Assembly (NCBI GenBank): GCA_963748315.1
Contig: CAVVIK010000006.1
Coordinates: 1,178,001 to 1,242,000 of the forward strand
Source: DASPHG01 sp963748315
GTDB lineage: Bacteria; Actinomycetota; Thermoleophilia; Solirubrobacterales; Thermoleophilaceae
Direction of reading: 5' to 3'
DNA length: 64,000 nt
Notes under the pieces: generated by a model
Seen by the model: only the letters and a program-made list of their open reading frames with translations
What the model was told of the DNA's origin: nothing
Databases searched by the model: none
Shown here: positions 8,229 through 19,485 of the stretch, in pieces
Position numbering within the stretch: the first letter of the stretch is position 1
How the letters are laid out: every line of letters begins with the position of its first letter
Program-made: the position numbers and the translations under genes

Positions 8229-8621
8229 ATGGCAGGACATGCTGATCAGATGAAGCAGCGCTACCAGGAGTTCGGCGAGGGCAACCTGGAGGCGGCGCTG
8301 CAGGACTGGGCAGACGACTTCACCTGGGAGGGCTCCAATTCGACCGACCTCCCCGGCGGCGGCGAGCACCAGGGGAAGGATCAGGCGATCCAGGTGCTTC
8401 AGGAGGCCGTCGGCGCATGGGACAGCTTCGAGCTGACCCCCGACGAGTTCTACGAGGATGGGGACACGGTCGTCGTGCTCGGGCACACGAGCGTGAAGAA
8501 GGGCGACCAATCTGCGAAGGTCCCGGTCGTCCATATTTGGCGCTGGGAGGGCGACCAGGTGAAGCGGCTTCAGATCCTGACCGACACCTACCAGACCGCC
8601 CAGCTGCTCGGGAAGTGCTGA
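8229..8621 (+). CDS. SnoaL-like / NTF2-fold protein
   Basis: A 130-residue NTF2-like domain: KQRYQEFGEGNLEAALQDWADDFTWEG, then GKDQAIQVLQEAVGAWDSFELTPDEFYEDGDTVVVLGH-type helix and strands, closing with VPVVHIWRWEGDQVKRLQILTDT. This is the SnoaL pattern of small ketosteroid-isomerase-like proteins. No catalytic residues can be assigned with confidence. It is transcribed with its neighbours, 54 bases after the thioredoxin-fold gene and 13 bases before the CHRD-domain gene. Confidence 0.8.
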   Translation: MAGHADQMKQRYQEFGEGNLEAALQDWADDFTWEGSNSTDLPGGGEHQGKDQAIQVLQEAVGAWDSFELTPDEFYEDGDTVVVLGHTSVKKGDQSAKVPVVHIWRWEGDQVKRLQILTDTYQTAQLLGKC

Positions 8622-8634
8622 AGGGGGAGGAGTC

Positions 8635-9114
8635 ATGAAGAACATTCGGGTGATCGCCGCGCTGGCCGCGGTCGGCCTGACTGCGCTCGCGGTCGGCGTC
8701 GCGATCGGCGCGCAGTCGGAGACGTCTCAGAACGAGCTGCGTGCAGGGTTCGGCGTTCTTGACGGCAAGGCGGAGATCGGCAACGACGGCCAGCGAGGCG
8801 CGGGCGACGGCAACGGCCGCGGCTCGTTTTCGGGCATTTTCAAAGGCGACACGCTCTGCTACGGGCTGACGGTCGCCAACATCGGCAAGCCGATCGCGGC
8901 GCACATCCATCGTGGAGTGCGGGGCGAGAATGGTGACCCCGTCGTGACGCTGAAGAATCCGCGCCGGGGCGGCAAGGGTGCCGCGAGCCAGTGCATCGAC
9001 GTGGCTGGGGGTGTGGCCGACGACATCAAGTCGAACCCGAGCGGGTTCTACGTCAACGTCCACACCGAGAAGTTCCCGAGCGGGGCGATTCGAGGGCAGG
9101 TCTTCTCGAGGTAA
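8635..9114 (+). CDS. Secreted CHRD-domain protein
   Basis: A 159-residue exported protein with an N-terminal signal peptide (KNIRVIAALAAVGLTALAVG, cleavage near IGAQS). The CHRD fold follows, recognisable by LCYGLTVANIGKPIAAHIHRG, a GDPVVTLKNP strand and the final block VNVHTEKFPSGAIRGQV. CHRD domains, first described in chordin, occur in many bacterial secreted proteins with no known enzyme activity. Two cysteines (in LCYG and SQCID) could form a disulfide. It ends 87 bases before the flavin oxidoreductase, across the promoter and inverted repeat described separately. Confidence 0.85.
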   Translation: MKNIRVIAALAAVGLTALAVGVAIGAQSETSQNELRAGFGVLDGKAEIGNDGQRGAGDGNGRGSFSGIFKGDTLCYGLTVANIGKPIAAHIHRGVRGENGDPVVTLKNPRRGGKGAASQCIDVAGGVADDIKSNPSGFYVNVHTEKFPSGAIRGQVFSR

Positions 9115-9132
9115 CGCCGGGCTAAAACCCGC

Positions 9133-9161
9133 TTGACATACCTCCAGGGCTGGAGGACAGT
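9133..9161 (+). promoter_or_regulatory. Predicted sigma-70-type promoter of the 9202 oxidoreductase
   Basis: A perfect TTGACA at 9133-9138 is followed 17 bases later by GACAGT at 9156-9161, a weak -10 match. Transcription would start near 9168, inside the inverted repeat at 9158-9185. The spacing and perfect -35 are seen directly; activity is inferred. Confidence 0.5.
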
Positions 9162-9185
9162 GGCCCAAGGACTTGTTGGCCACTG
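9158..9185. promoter_or_regulatory. Operator-like inverted repeat before the FAD oxidoreductase
   Basis: Perfect 8-base arms CAGTGGCC (9158-9165) and GGCCACTG (9178-9185) flank a spacer that itself holds CAAG-GA-CTTG. It overlaps the -10 region and likely start site, then AGGAGGA and ATG 9202 follow. This placement suits a repressor operator (TetR/MarR type). A 5'-UTR hairpin is the alternative. No regulator gene lies next to it. Confidence 0.5.
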
Positions 9186-9201
9186 ATCTAGGAGGACCCC
9201 C

Positions 9202-10614
9202 ATGCCGGAGCAGACGCTTGCGGCCCCGGCTGTAGAGGAACTTGCGCGCTCATTCGGTGGCGCGCTCCTTCAGCCCGGGGACGAAGGTTTCGACGAGGCT
9301 CGACTCGTCTGGAACGGGATTCACGACCGCCATCCGGCGCTGATAGCGCGCTGCGCCACGCCCGACGATGTGGTCGCGGCGGTGAACTTCGCGCGCGAGC
9401 ACGAACTGACCGTCGCCGTGCGCGGCGGCGGGCACTCCGCGCCGGGCTACGCGACGTGCGACGACGGGATCGTGATCGACCTGTCGCCGATGAACAACGT
9501 CGAGGTCGACCCCGACATGAAGACCGCCCGCGCCGAGGCCGGCACTACGTGGGGCGAGTTCGACGCGGCGACGCAGGAGCACGGCCTTGCCGTGACCGGC
9601 GGCCGCTTCTCGACGACCGGCATCGCCGGGCTGACGCTCGGCAGCGGCAGCGGCTGGCTCGAGCGCAAGTGCGGCCTGACGGCCGACAACCTGCTCTCCG
9701 CGGACATCGTGACCGCGGCCGGCGAGCGGGTCACCGCGAACGCCGGCGAGAACCCCGACCTGTTCTGGGGCATCCGCGGCGGCAGCGGCAACTTCGGGAT
9801 CGTCACGTCGTTCACGTACCGCCTGCACGAGGTCGGCCCGATGATCTACGGCGGCATGCTGCTCGCGACGCCCGACCGCGCCCGCGACACGATGGCGTTC
9901 ATGCGCGACTACATGGCCGAGGCGCCCGACGACCTCGGTGGCGGTGTCGCCTTCGTCAACGCGCCTCCCGCGCCGTTCGTGCCGCCCGAGCTACAGCACC
10001 AGCCCGCGGTGGGAGTCATCGTCTGCTGGACCGGCAGCCCGGAGGAGGGCGAGCGCGTCGTCGCGCCGATCCGGAACGTGATGAAGCCAGTCGTGGACGT
10101 GGTCCAGCCCATGCCGTACACGGCGCTTCAGAGCATGCTCGACGACGGTGGGCCGAAGGGAATCCGCGGCTACTTCAAGGCCGAGTTCCTGGAGGACCTG
10201 GAGGACGACGTGATCGACAAGCTCGTGGATCACGGTGCCAAGAGGCCCGGCCCGCTCGTGCAGCTCCTGATGGAGCCGATGGGCGGAGCGATCAGCCGTG
10301 TGGGCGAGGACGACACGGCGCTCGGACGTCGTGACGTCCCTTGGTGCTACCACGCGCTCGCGATGTGGATGGAGCCGGACGAGGACACCGCCAACGCTCA
10401 CATCTCATGGGCCAAGGCGCTCGCGGACGACCTCAAGCCGCACGCGACCGACGGCGTGTACCTCAACTACATCTCAGACGAGGGCGAGGAGCGCGTCCGC
10501 TCGACCTACGGACCGGTCAAGTACGACCGGCTGGTCGCGCTGAAGGACCGCTACGACCCGGACAACATGTTCCACCTCAACCAGAACATTCGCCCGTCGA
10601 ACGGGCGAGGATGA
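9202..10614 (+). CDS. FAD-linked (berberine bridge-type) oxidoreductase
   Basis: A 470-residue PCMH/VAO-family flavoprotein. Residues about 45-215 form the FAD domain with GGGHSAPGYA (the His usually linked covalently to the FAD 8-alpha carbon), TTGIAGLTLGSGSGWLERK, and DLFWGIRGGSGNFGIVTSF. The BBE C-terminal domain ends YDPDNMFHLNQNIRP. The second, cysteinyl FAD link of bicovalent members is not visible (TGRFSTTG), so the flavin is probably monocovalent. Such enzymes oxidise alcohols, sugars or alkaloid-like amines using O2. It has a strong AGGAGGA ribosome site and sits behind a TTGACA promoter with an inverted repeat. Confidence 0.88.
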   Translation: MPEQTLAAPAVEELARSFGGALLQPGDEGFDEARLVWNGIHDRHPALIARCATPDDVVAAVNFAREHELTVAVRGGGHSAPGYATCDDGIVIDLSPMNNVEVDPDMKTARAEAGTTWGEFDAATQEHGLAVTGGRFSTTGIAGLTLGSGSGWLERKCGLTADNLLSADIVTAAGERVTANAGENPDLFWGIRGGSGNFGIVTSFTYRLHEVGPMIYGGMLLATPDRARDTMAFMRDYMAEAPDDLGGGVAFVNAPPAPFVPPELQHQPAVGVIVCWTGSPEEGERVVAPIRNVMKPVVDVVQPMPYTALQSMLDDGGPKGIRGYFKAEFLEDLEDDVIDKLVDHGAKRPGPLVQLLMEPMGGAISRVGEDDTALGRRDVPWCYHALAMWMEPDEDTANAHISWAKALADDLKPHATDGVYLNYISDEGEERVRSTYGPVKYDRLVALKDRYDPDNMFHLNQNIRPSNGRG

Positions 10615-10768
10615 GGTCGGCGAGGGCGTCCGCTAGCTGATCGCAACGGGCACGGCGCGGATCGAAGGGGCCGGCGACGGCCGCGATCTCGCGCCGGTCC
10701 AGCCCGAAGGCCGACGCCGCGTTGAGAATCGCCAAATAGCGCAGCACCTGGCTGCCGGTCGCCTCCAT
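10577..10768 (-). CDS. Possible small protein of 63 residues
   Basis: A minus-strand ORF from ATG 10768 reads like a small helical protein: LRYLAILNAASAFGLDRREI, then AAVAGPFDPRRARCDQLADA and a closing helix. Its composition is protein-like and it fills the otherwise empty 10615-10774 gap, starting 6 bases from the divergent gene at 10775. Its last 13 residues run antisense into the end of the flavin oxidoreductase gene. I recognise no family. The longer frame that extends upstream past 10768 is antisense to the next gene and is not supported. Confidence 0.4.
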   Translation of the reverse strand: MEATGSQVLRYLAILNAASAFGLDRREIAAVAGPFDPRRARCDQLADALADLILARSTGECSG

Positions 10769-10774
10769 GCGTAG

Positions 10775-11606
10775 GTGGTTCCCAAAGGCCGGGGTGCTAC
10801 AAACAAGTCGTTGGCCTTGCACCGGGAATGGGCGGAGTTCATCGACCCGCGCGACGCGTCGCGCTGGGAGATCGACCTGACCTTCCTGGCGAGCTCCTGG
10901 AAGTGCATCTACGGCTGCGGCTGCAAGGGCATCCACGGCGAGCCGGTGGGCGGCTGCTGCCAGGCCGGCGTCTTCGTCCAGGTGGACGCCGACGACGAGG
11001 AGGGCGCGGACGACTTCAAGCGCCTGAAGAAGCGCGCCAAGCAGCTGACGGCGGACGACTGGGACCTGGTCGACCGCTACCGCGACGACTGGTTCAAGGA
11101 GCGGAGCTCCGGGTCAAAGCACACGCGCGTCAGCGGAGGCCACTGCGTCTTTCAGAACACCGGCGACGGGCCGAGCGGCACCACCGGATGTGCGTTCCAC
11201 GTGGCCGCGCTCCGACGCGGGGAGGACCCGCTCGACTGGAAGCCATTCACGTGCGGGCTCGTGCCGTTCGCGATCGACCACGACGACGACGATGACGAGC
11301 AGCCGACGACCCACACGCTGCGGCCCTACGACCACGAGGACGACTGGGGTTCCGGCACCGGCGAGCCGCTCGACTGGTGGTGCATCGACGCGCCCGAGGC
11401 CTACGTCAGCCCGACGCCGCTCTATCGCACCGAGGAGGGACTCCTGCGCAGGGTGCTCGGAGACGAGCTGTACGAGGAGGTCGCTGACGTACATGGAGGC
11501 CAAGTTCGGACCGCCGTCGGACACGCCGGTGAACTGGCAGGGGCACTGGGGAGTCGAGCCGCCGGACGGCTCGACCTCGATCCCGCTTCCGATGGCCCGG
11601 CGCTAG
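10775..11606 (+). CDS. Cysteine-rich protein, possible DUF3109/YkgJ-like metal binder (frameshifted)
   Basis: About 276 residues. The protein has clustered cysteines (SSWKCIYGCGCKGIHG, VGGCCQAGVF, GGHCVFQN, TTGCAFHVAALRRG, PFTCGLVPF) in an order like the DUF3109/YkgJ Fe-S or zinc-chelating proteins. A run DHDDDDDEQP and a Trp/Asp-rich section follow. Near 11485 the frame breaks: after GDELYEEVA the sensible continuation, TYMEAKFGPPSDTPVNWQGH, lies in another frame and ends at 11606. An assembly indel is likely. GTG 10775 is the first usable start, since an in-frame TAG lies just upstream. It ends on a CTAG shared with the convergent GMC oxidoreductase. The family link is by motif layout only. 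Confidence 0.6.
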
Positions 11607-13184
11607 GCCGCTGCCTCGGCGACCGTCTGCTCGGCGCCCGTTCGGCCGCGGATCAGGTCGGCCGCCCTCTCGCCGATCATGATCGTCGGCGCGTTGGTGT
11701 TGCCGCGCACGACGTTCGGCAGGACCGAGCAATCGACGACGCGCAGGCCCTCGGTTCCCTTGACGCGGAGCTCGCTGTCGACCACCGTGCCCATCGCGCA
11801 GGTGCCCGACGGGTGGTAGAGGACCTGGGAGCTGCGGCTCATGTGCGCGCGCAGGTCCTCGTCCGAGTCGGACTCCGGCCCGAGGTAGAGCTCGCGGCAG
11901 TAGGGCTTGAGTGCGTCCTGGCGCGCGATCTCGTAGCACTTGTGCAGCCCTTCGAGCACGCGCTCGACGTCGGCCGGCTCGCCGTAGAAGTTGTGGCGGA
12001 TCGCCGGCTTCATGGTCGGGTCGTTCGTGCGCAGCGAGACGCTGCCTGTGCTCTCGGGTGTCAGGAGGCACACGCCGAAAGAGATGCCGTGCGCGACCGG
12101 ATCGCCCAGCCCCTCCTCGACGAACATCACCGGCGCGCAGTGGAACTGCAGGTCGGGCGCGTCCAGGCCGTCGCGTGAGCGCCAGAAGCCACCGGACTCC
12201 GCGACGTTCGAGGTGAGCGGGCCCTCGCCGCGCTCGGCGAACGCCTGCTGGTACTCGGGCTCGGCGCCCAGGATCAGCGAGACCGGCTCCTCGTTCGTCC
12301 AGATCCCGCCGATTTGCACGTGGTCCTGGAGGTTGCGGCCGACCTCGGGCAGGTCCACGACCGACTCGATCTCGCGCGCCGCCAGCTCCTCGGCGGGGCC
12401 GATCCCGGAGAGCAGCAGCAGCTGCGGTGAGTTGTATGCGCCGGCGCAGAGGAGGACCTCGCGCTCGGCGCGCAGCTCGACGAGCTCGCCGTCGTGCTCG
12501 GCGACGACGCCGGTCGCACGCGTACCGTCCATCAGGACGCGGTGCACATGCATGCGCGTCTCGATCGTCAGGTTGGCCCGCTCCGCGGCGGGGTGCAGGA
12601 ACGCGACGGCGGCCGAGCAGCGCATCCCGTTGCGCTGGGTGACCTGGTAGCGGCCGACGCCGTCCTGCGCCGCGCCGTTGAAGTCCTCGTTCGCCTCGAG
12701 CCCGGCTTGCATCGCCGCCTCGACCCAGGCGTCCGCCATCGGGTTGTTCGAGCGGCTCTCACTCACCGTCAGCGGGCCGCCGGCTCCGTGGTACTCGTTC
12801 TCGCCGCGCTCGTTGTCCTCGCTCTTCTTGAAGTAGGGGAGGACCTCGTCGTAGGTCCAGCCGGGCGCCCCAGCTGTCGTAGTCGGCGCGGTTGCCGCGG
12901 ATGTAGACCATCGCGTTGATCGACGACGAGCCGCCGAGGGTCTTCCCGCGCGGCATGTACATCATCCGGTTGTTGCAGCCGGCCTCCGGGAACGTGGCGT
13001 AGTCCCAGTCGACGTCGGTCTTGAAGAGCGACCCGAATGCCGCGGGGACGTGGATGTTCTCCTTCACGTCCGGCGGCCCGGCCTCGATCACGAGTACCGA
13101 GACGTCCTGATCCTCACTCAGGCGCGCAGCGAGCACGCAACCGGCCGAACCCGCTCCGACGATGATGTAGTCGTAAGTGCTCAT
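11603..13184 (-). CDS. GMC-family oxidoreductase (choline dehydrogenase-like), frameshifted
   Basis: An FAD-dependent alcohol oxidase/dehydrogenase of about 527 residues. The N-terminus (from ATG 13184) has the ADP-binding motif YIIVGAGSAGCVLAARL, LVIEAGP and the GMC signature RGKTLGGSSSINAMVYIRG. The C-terminus has VLLCAGAYNSPQLLLLSGIG (GMC signature 2), the catalytic His region LYHPSGTCAMG, and DCSVLPNVVRGNTNAPTIMI. The two halves lie in different frames, broken near 12865 just after DYDSWGA; the missing GWTYDEVLPYF-type sequence reads in the second frame. One small indel explains it, probably an assembly error. Substrate unknown. Confidence 0.85.
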
Positions 13185-13211
13185 CGGGCGATCATCACGC
13201 CGGGCGCCATG

Positions 13212-13797
13212 TCAATCGGCGGAGCTACGGCGGCTGCAGAAGATGCTCGAGGAGCGCTGCTCGCCGCCGACGCGCCAGGTGACCGCGCAGCCGACGTCGT
13301 TCTCGAGCCCCAGGAAGCCCGGGTCGATCGCCGCGTCCGAGGCCAGCAGATAGCGGCGCTCGCCGGCCGGCTTAGTCCAAAGCTGCGTGCCGGAGATCCA
13401 AGCGAGCGTGCCGTCGGCGTTCACGACGAGCGCCGTAACCGGCACCGGCCGCGCTAGCGCGGTGGCGTGCGCCGGTGCGGAGGTTCGTGGCGCGGACACG
13501 CCGCTCGCCCGAGTCCGTGCGGATCGGGTGGGCGATCCAGTCGTCGAAGCCGAAGAGAGCCCGGCGCGTGGCGGCGGACCGCGCGCGCATCTCGCCGGTG
13601 TCGAGCCGGTAGGCGCGGCCGACGTCGGTCAGGCAGCCGTAGAGGCCGGAGCCCGTGGTGAAGGTGCGGATCCTTCCGAAGTCCTCATAGGCGCGGGCGT
13701 CGTCGAACCGGCAGTCCGGGGCGGTTCCCGGGCCGGCGACGGCGCTGGGCGCGCAGACGGCGAAGGCAACGGCGGCTAGGGCGAGTGTGCGGCGCAT
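13212..13797 (-). CDS. Secreted hypothetical protein (frameshifted)
   Basis: About 195 residues with a clear signal peptide (RRTLALAAVAFAVCAPSAVA). The mature part alternates strand-like segments such as FGRIRTFTTGSGLYGCLT, ALVVNADGTLAWISGTQLW and GENDVGCAVTW-like sequence, suggestive of a beta-propeller or beta-barrel. Paired Cys residues near both ends may form disulfides. The frame breaks near 13470, where RVRATNLRTG switches to HATALARPVPVTALVV. I recognise no family. It lies between the GMC gene and the sulfatase and is transcribed away from the sulfatase. Confidence 0.6.
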
Positions 13798-13865
13798 CCC
13801 ACCTAATGGGATACCGCCGAGTATCTGAATTCAGCGTGACGTCGGGCACATAGGATCGGCCCAGC

Positions 13866-15425
13866 GTGGACCGGCCGAACCTCCTGCTGCTGATCACCGA
13901 CCAGCAGCGCTATCCGCAGCACTGGCCCGACGAGACCGGTTGGATGCGCGAGCTGATGCCGAACGACGCCGAGCTGGCGCGGACGGGGCTCAGCTTCACG
14001 CACGCGTTCTGCAACACGTGCATGTGCACGCCGAGCCGGGCGACGCTCTTCTCGGGCCAGTACCCGGCGCAGCACGGGCTGCCGCTGACGCTGACGATGG
14101 GCGACCTTCTGCCCGACCCCCGCAACCTCCCCTTCGTCCTGGAGACGGCAGCGCGCATGGGCCTGCGCGGCGAGGTGGACCGCCAGCGGCTCGCGTGGGC
14201 GCTCGCGCGCGGCGTCGGCCAGCGCGGGGAGCGGGGCGGCGACGAACCCGAGCTGAAGCCGGAGACGCAGAGCATCGCCCACGTACTGCGCGCGGCGGGC
14301 TACCACGTCGCGCTGAAGGGCAAATGGCACCTGACCAAGCCGGTCGAGGGCAGCTGGAGCCGCGCCGACACCGAGCGGCTCGAGCGCGAGTTCGGGTTCG
14401 CCGACTGGGACCCGCCCGACGCCGGCGAGAACGCGAAGGCCGAGAACTTCGGCGCCGGCGTCGCGAACTGGGACGAGATGTACACCGCCGGCGTCGAGCA
14501 GTGGCTCGCGCAGCGAGGACCTGCCGGAGCCGTTCTGTCTCGTCGTGTCGCTGATCAACCCGCACGACGTGCTCGGTTACCCGGCGCAGTTCGAGAAGGG
14601 CGGCTACACGTTCGACGAGGTGCGCGAGATCGAGGTCCCGCTACCGCCGACGCTCGACGAGGACCTCTCGAACGAAGCCGAACGTGCACGGCCTGATGCG
14701 GATGGGACAGGTCGCCTACCTCGGCCACCTGCGCAACGAGCGAATGAAGCGCGACTACGTCAGCTTCTACGCATACCTGCATCGGGTCATCGACGAGAAG
14801 ATCGGGCGCGTGCTCAGCGGCGCTCGGTTCGCTGCGGGACCGCACGATCATCGTGCGCTGTGCCGACCACGGAGAGATGGGTCTCTCGCACGGCGGCCTG
14901 CGGCAGAAGATGTTCAACGTCTACGAGGAGACGATCCGCGTGCCACTTGTTATCTCTTCGCCGGCGCTGTTCGACCGGCCGGCTGAGACAGACGCGCTTG
15001 CGTCGCTGATCGACGTCTTCCCGACCATGGCGACGCTCGCGGGCGCGGACGTCTCGGGCTGCGACGTCCGCGGCCGCGACCTGACGCCGGTCATTGCGCG
15101 CCACGGGAGGCTGGACGGCGTGAAGCCCGCCGACTCGGTACGCGAGTCGATCCACTTCACCTACGACGACCACCAGGCGGGCACCGCGTTCAAGAACGTG
15201 TCGGGCCAGCCGAACCGGATCCGCGCGGTGCGCGACGGGCGGATGAAGTACGCCGTGTACTTCGATCCGAGCGGCGAAGCCGACACCGAGTACGAGCTCT
15301 ACGACCTCGAACGCGACCCGCTCGAGGTCGACAACCTGGCCGACAGCGCGCCTGGCAGGCGCGCCGAGATGGCCGAGCAGCTCGCGGCGGTCGCCGCCGA
15401 GTGCGGCACCGACCTGCCCGCGTAG
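13866..15425 (+). CDS. Sulfatase (arylsulfatase/choline-sulfatase type), three frameshifts
   Basis: About 520 residues of a type I sulfatase that hydrolyses a sulfate ester using a formylglycine. The active-site motif is CTPSRATLFSGQ, with the modified Cys at residue 54. Metal-site sequence NLLLLITDQQR opens the protein. Further blocks are VALKGKWHL, ADHGEMGLSHGGLRQKMFNVYEE, VFPTMATLAG and YELYDLERDPLEVDNLAD. The coding frame switches near 14515, 14688 and 14830. Every segment keeps family sequence, so the gene was intact recently or the assembly has three indels here. The start is GTG 13866. A separate formylglycine-generating enzyme would be needed and is not in this window. Confidence 0.8.
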
Positions 15426-16007
15426 CTACTTCTTCTTCTTGCCGCCCTTCGCGGCGCAGGCGCCGGCGAAGTCGACCTTGGACTGCTGGCCGCGGTCGAT
15501 GAACAGCTGACGCTCAGCCAGGACGTCGCCCTCTGGCGTCTCGCAAGTCATCGTCCACGCCTCGCGATGGCCCGGCTCGATCGTCACGGAGCCCGGCTTG
15601 CTCGCGAGGGTCGTGAGCGTCCAGTCGTTGGTCGCGGAGGCGAAGCTGATCACGCGGGCCACGTAGTCGCCCGTGAGGTCGCCGTGCGCCTCCTTGGTGG
15701 CCTCGATGTGTTCCTGGGCGCCGACGAAGCCGCCCGATGAGCCCTCGGCGGTGTTTCCGGCCCCGAACGGCTCGCAGCTCCCATTCTGCATCTTGCACAG
15801 CTCGAGGTCGTAGTCCTCCGGGTTCGGGAACGCGAGGTCGACGGTCAGGTCCGTCGTGGCGGGGTCCGTGATCGTGAACGGGACCTCGACCGTGGCCGCG
15901 GCCGGCTCAGGCTCGCCGGAGCCCTCGGTCACGTTCTCGAACGTCGTCACCGGATCGCCCGGGACCTCCTTGTCCTTGCCGACGAACGGCCGCGTGGACG
16001 GGTTCAT
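15426..16007 (-). CDS. PPC-like domain protein or C-terminal fragment
   Basis: A 193-residue ORF whose body resembles a bacterial pre-peptidase C-terminal (PPC) or similar beta-sandwich: VEVPFTITDPATTDLTVDLAFP, YDLELCKMQNGSC, then GDYVARVISFASATNDWTLT. It ends with a Lys run (GGKKKK). No signal peptide is visible, though such domains normally act outside the cell. The ATG lies 12 bases after the ettA stop in the same frame, and the first residues (MNPSTRPFVGKDKEV) look like the inside of a longer protein. It may therefore be a stranded C-terminal piece. Its stop abuts the sulfatase stop. Confidence 0.5.
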   Translation of the reverse strand: MNPSTRPFVGKDKEVPGDPVTTFENVTEGSGEPEPAAATVEVPFTITDPATTDLTVDLAFPNPEDYDLELCKMQNGSCEPFGAGNTAEGSSGGFVGAQEHIEATKEAHGDLTGDYVARVISFASATNDWTLTTLASKPGSVTIEPGHREAWTMTCETPEGDVLAERQLFIDRGQQSKVDFAGACAAKGGKKKK

Positions 16008-16019
16008 GTGCCACGTGAA

Positions 16020-17677
<1,658 letters not shown>

Positions 17678-17704
17678 GTTCGCGAGGCTAGCGACCGGTC
17701 CTAT

Positions 17705-19476
17705 TCAGCCGCGTCTGATCGGCACGCGCTCCTTGCGCCTCTCGCCGGCATGGCGGAAGCGCACGACCAGCCGGCGGGCTCTGGGGCGCACGCGCAGGAT
17801 CGACACGCGCCCGGTGCGTCGTGACCAGCGGTGGCGGCCGTCGGTGATCTTCACGCGACGCTTCAGCCGCTCTCCGCCGCAGCGGATCCGCGGCCGGATT
17901 CGCACGCGGCCGTCGTCGCGGCGCTTCACCGACTCGGGCCGGAACCTTGGCGTGCAGGACCGCGCGGGCGGGGGCGCGGAAACCGGGCTCTTGCCGAGCG
18001 GCAGCGAGAGCGCGATGCGCGTCAGCTCGATCAGGCCGTTCGCGCGCTGGCTTCCATACACGTCCGTCGCGGGAATGATCTCGAGCCTGATGTTCGTGGA
18101 CGGCGTCAGCACGTAGGCGAGCGTTTCGAGGTTCAGAGACAGCGTGTGCGGCTGGTTGTCGAGCTCGAGGGGAAGTGGTGTGACCTGGCCGCCGATCACG
18201 ATGTGGCGGTCTGCATCGACGATCTGCGCGTACGCGCGCGCGGAAGCCGTCGTGCCCTGCGCTCGGTAATCGAGCTCGAGCGTTGGGGGCGCCGACCAGG
18301 TTGACGCGCCGGCTGGGCGGCGGGATTCGGATGTCGACTCCGACCGGCGACGGCGTCCCCGAGTCCGTGGTGCCGGAGCTGGCAGCGTCGCCCGCGACGA
18401 GCTGGAGCCTGCCGCTGCCGCTCGCCGTGACCGAGCCGTCGTTCGCGAGCGGATAGTCCGAGGCCGCGCGCCACGCCCCGTTCTGATCGATCCATTCGAA
18501 TGCCGGCCCGGTCGCGACGGTTTGGCCCTTCACGTACCTGGCGAGCCAGCGCAGCACCGCGTCCTCCACGTAGCCACCGGCGCCCCGCGACGTGCGGCAT
18601 ACGCCGTGCCCGCCGCAGAACCACATCATCCGGGTGGGTACGCCGTTCGATCGCAGCACGCGGAAGTTCTGAATCGCCTCGTCGAGCGTGAACAGCGTGT
18701 CCACGGTGCCGTGAAGGATCAGGGTGGGGGTGCGCACGCGGTCCATCCACGTCGTGCCGGGCCCGCGGTCGCTCAGCCAGCTCTGATCCTCTCCCGAGAG
18801 CCGGCCGCTCGCGAGACCGCTCGCGCAGATCGAGTACATGTGCGAGTCCATCGAGCCTGCGGCCGCGCCTTCAGGGTTGACGAGGCCCGGCCCCGGTTCC
18901 CCGCGCGCTCCCGTGACCGCAGAGCACGCTGCCCCAGCCCGCTTTGAAGACGCTCGCCTTGTAGAAGCTCGCGAGCAGCGAGTGCCACGCGACGATCGGC
19001 GTGATCGCTTCGATGCGAGGGTCGACCGCGGCGGTCACGAATTGGATCCCTCCGCCGTAGCTCGAGCCGTGCATGCCGACGCGAGGGTCTCCGGGGCCGT
19101 CGAGCTTCGCCTCGGGGATGCCGGCGAGCGCGTCCAGCAGCGCCTGCACGTCGCGCGCCTCGAAATACGGTGAGTCCCACTTCGCATCGCCGCCCGAGCT
19201 GCCGAACCCGCGCGGGTCCCACGTGAGCACGTTGTACCCCGCGTCGCGCAGCACGCCGATCCCGATGCCACTGGAGTCGTTGCCGACGGCGTCCTCATCG
19301 GTGTATCCGCCGCTGCCCCACCCGGGGCCGACGAGGATCGTCGGCGCCCGCGAGCGAGGTCCCAGGTCCCGCGCGGTGAAGAAGTGCGCGTCGATACGCG
19401 TCCTGTCGAAGGACGTGATGCTGAAGTCGCGGGCTGCGGCGTCCGCCGGGGTGATCAGCGCCAGGGTGATCCACAA
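17705..19476 (-). CDS. CocE/NonD-type (peptidase S15-like) secreted hydrolase, two frameshifts
   Basis: About 590 residues. A short hydrophobic N-terminus ending TPADAAA is a likely signal. The alpha/beta hydrolase core reads VLTWDPRGFGSSGGDAKWDS and MHGSSYGGGIQF (nucleophile Ser in G-S-S-Y-G), with TPTLILHGTVDTLFTLDEA (acid) and CGGHGVCR (His). A beta-rich jelly-roll end with NLETLAYVLTPSTNIRLEI is typical of the XPP_C domain. The C-terminus is very Arg-rich (RRPRARRLVV-like). Frames switch near 18920 and 18280, with good sequence on both sides. TTG 19476 is the best start, only 9 bases from the divergent gene. Substrate unknown; cocaine-esterase-like acylases and dipeptidases are relatives. 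Confidence 0.8.
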
Positions 19477-19485
19477 TGGAAGGCA

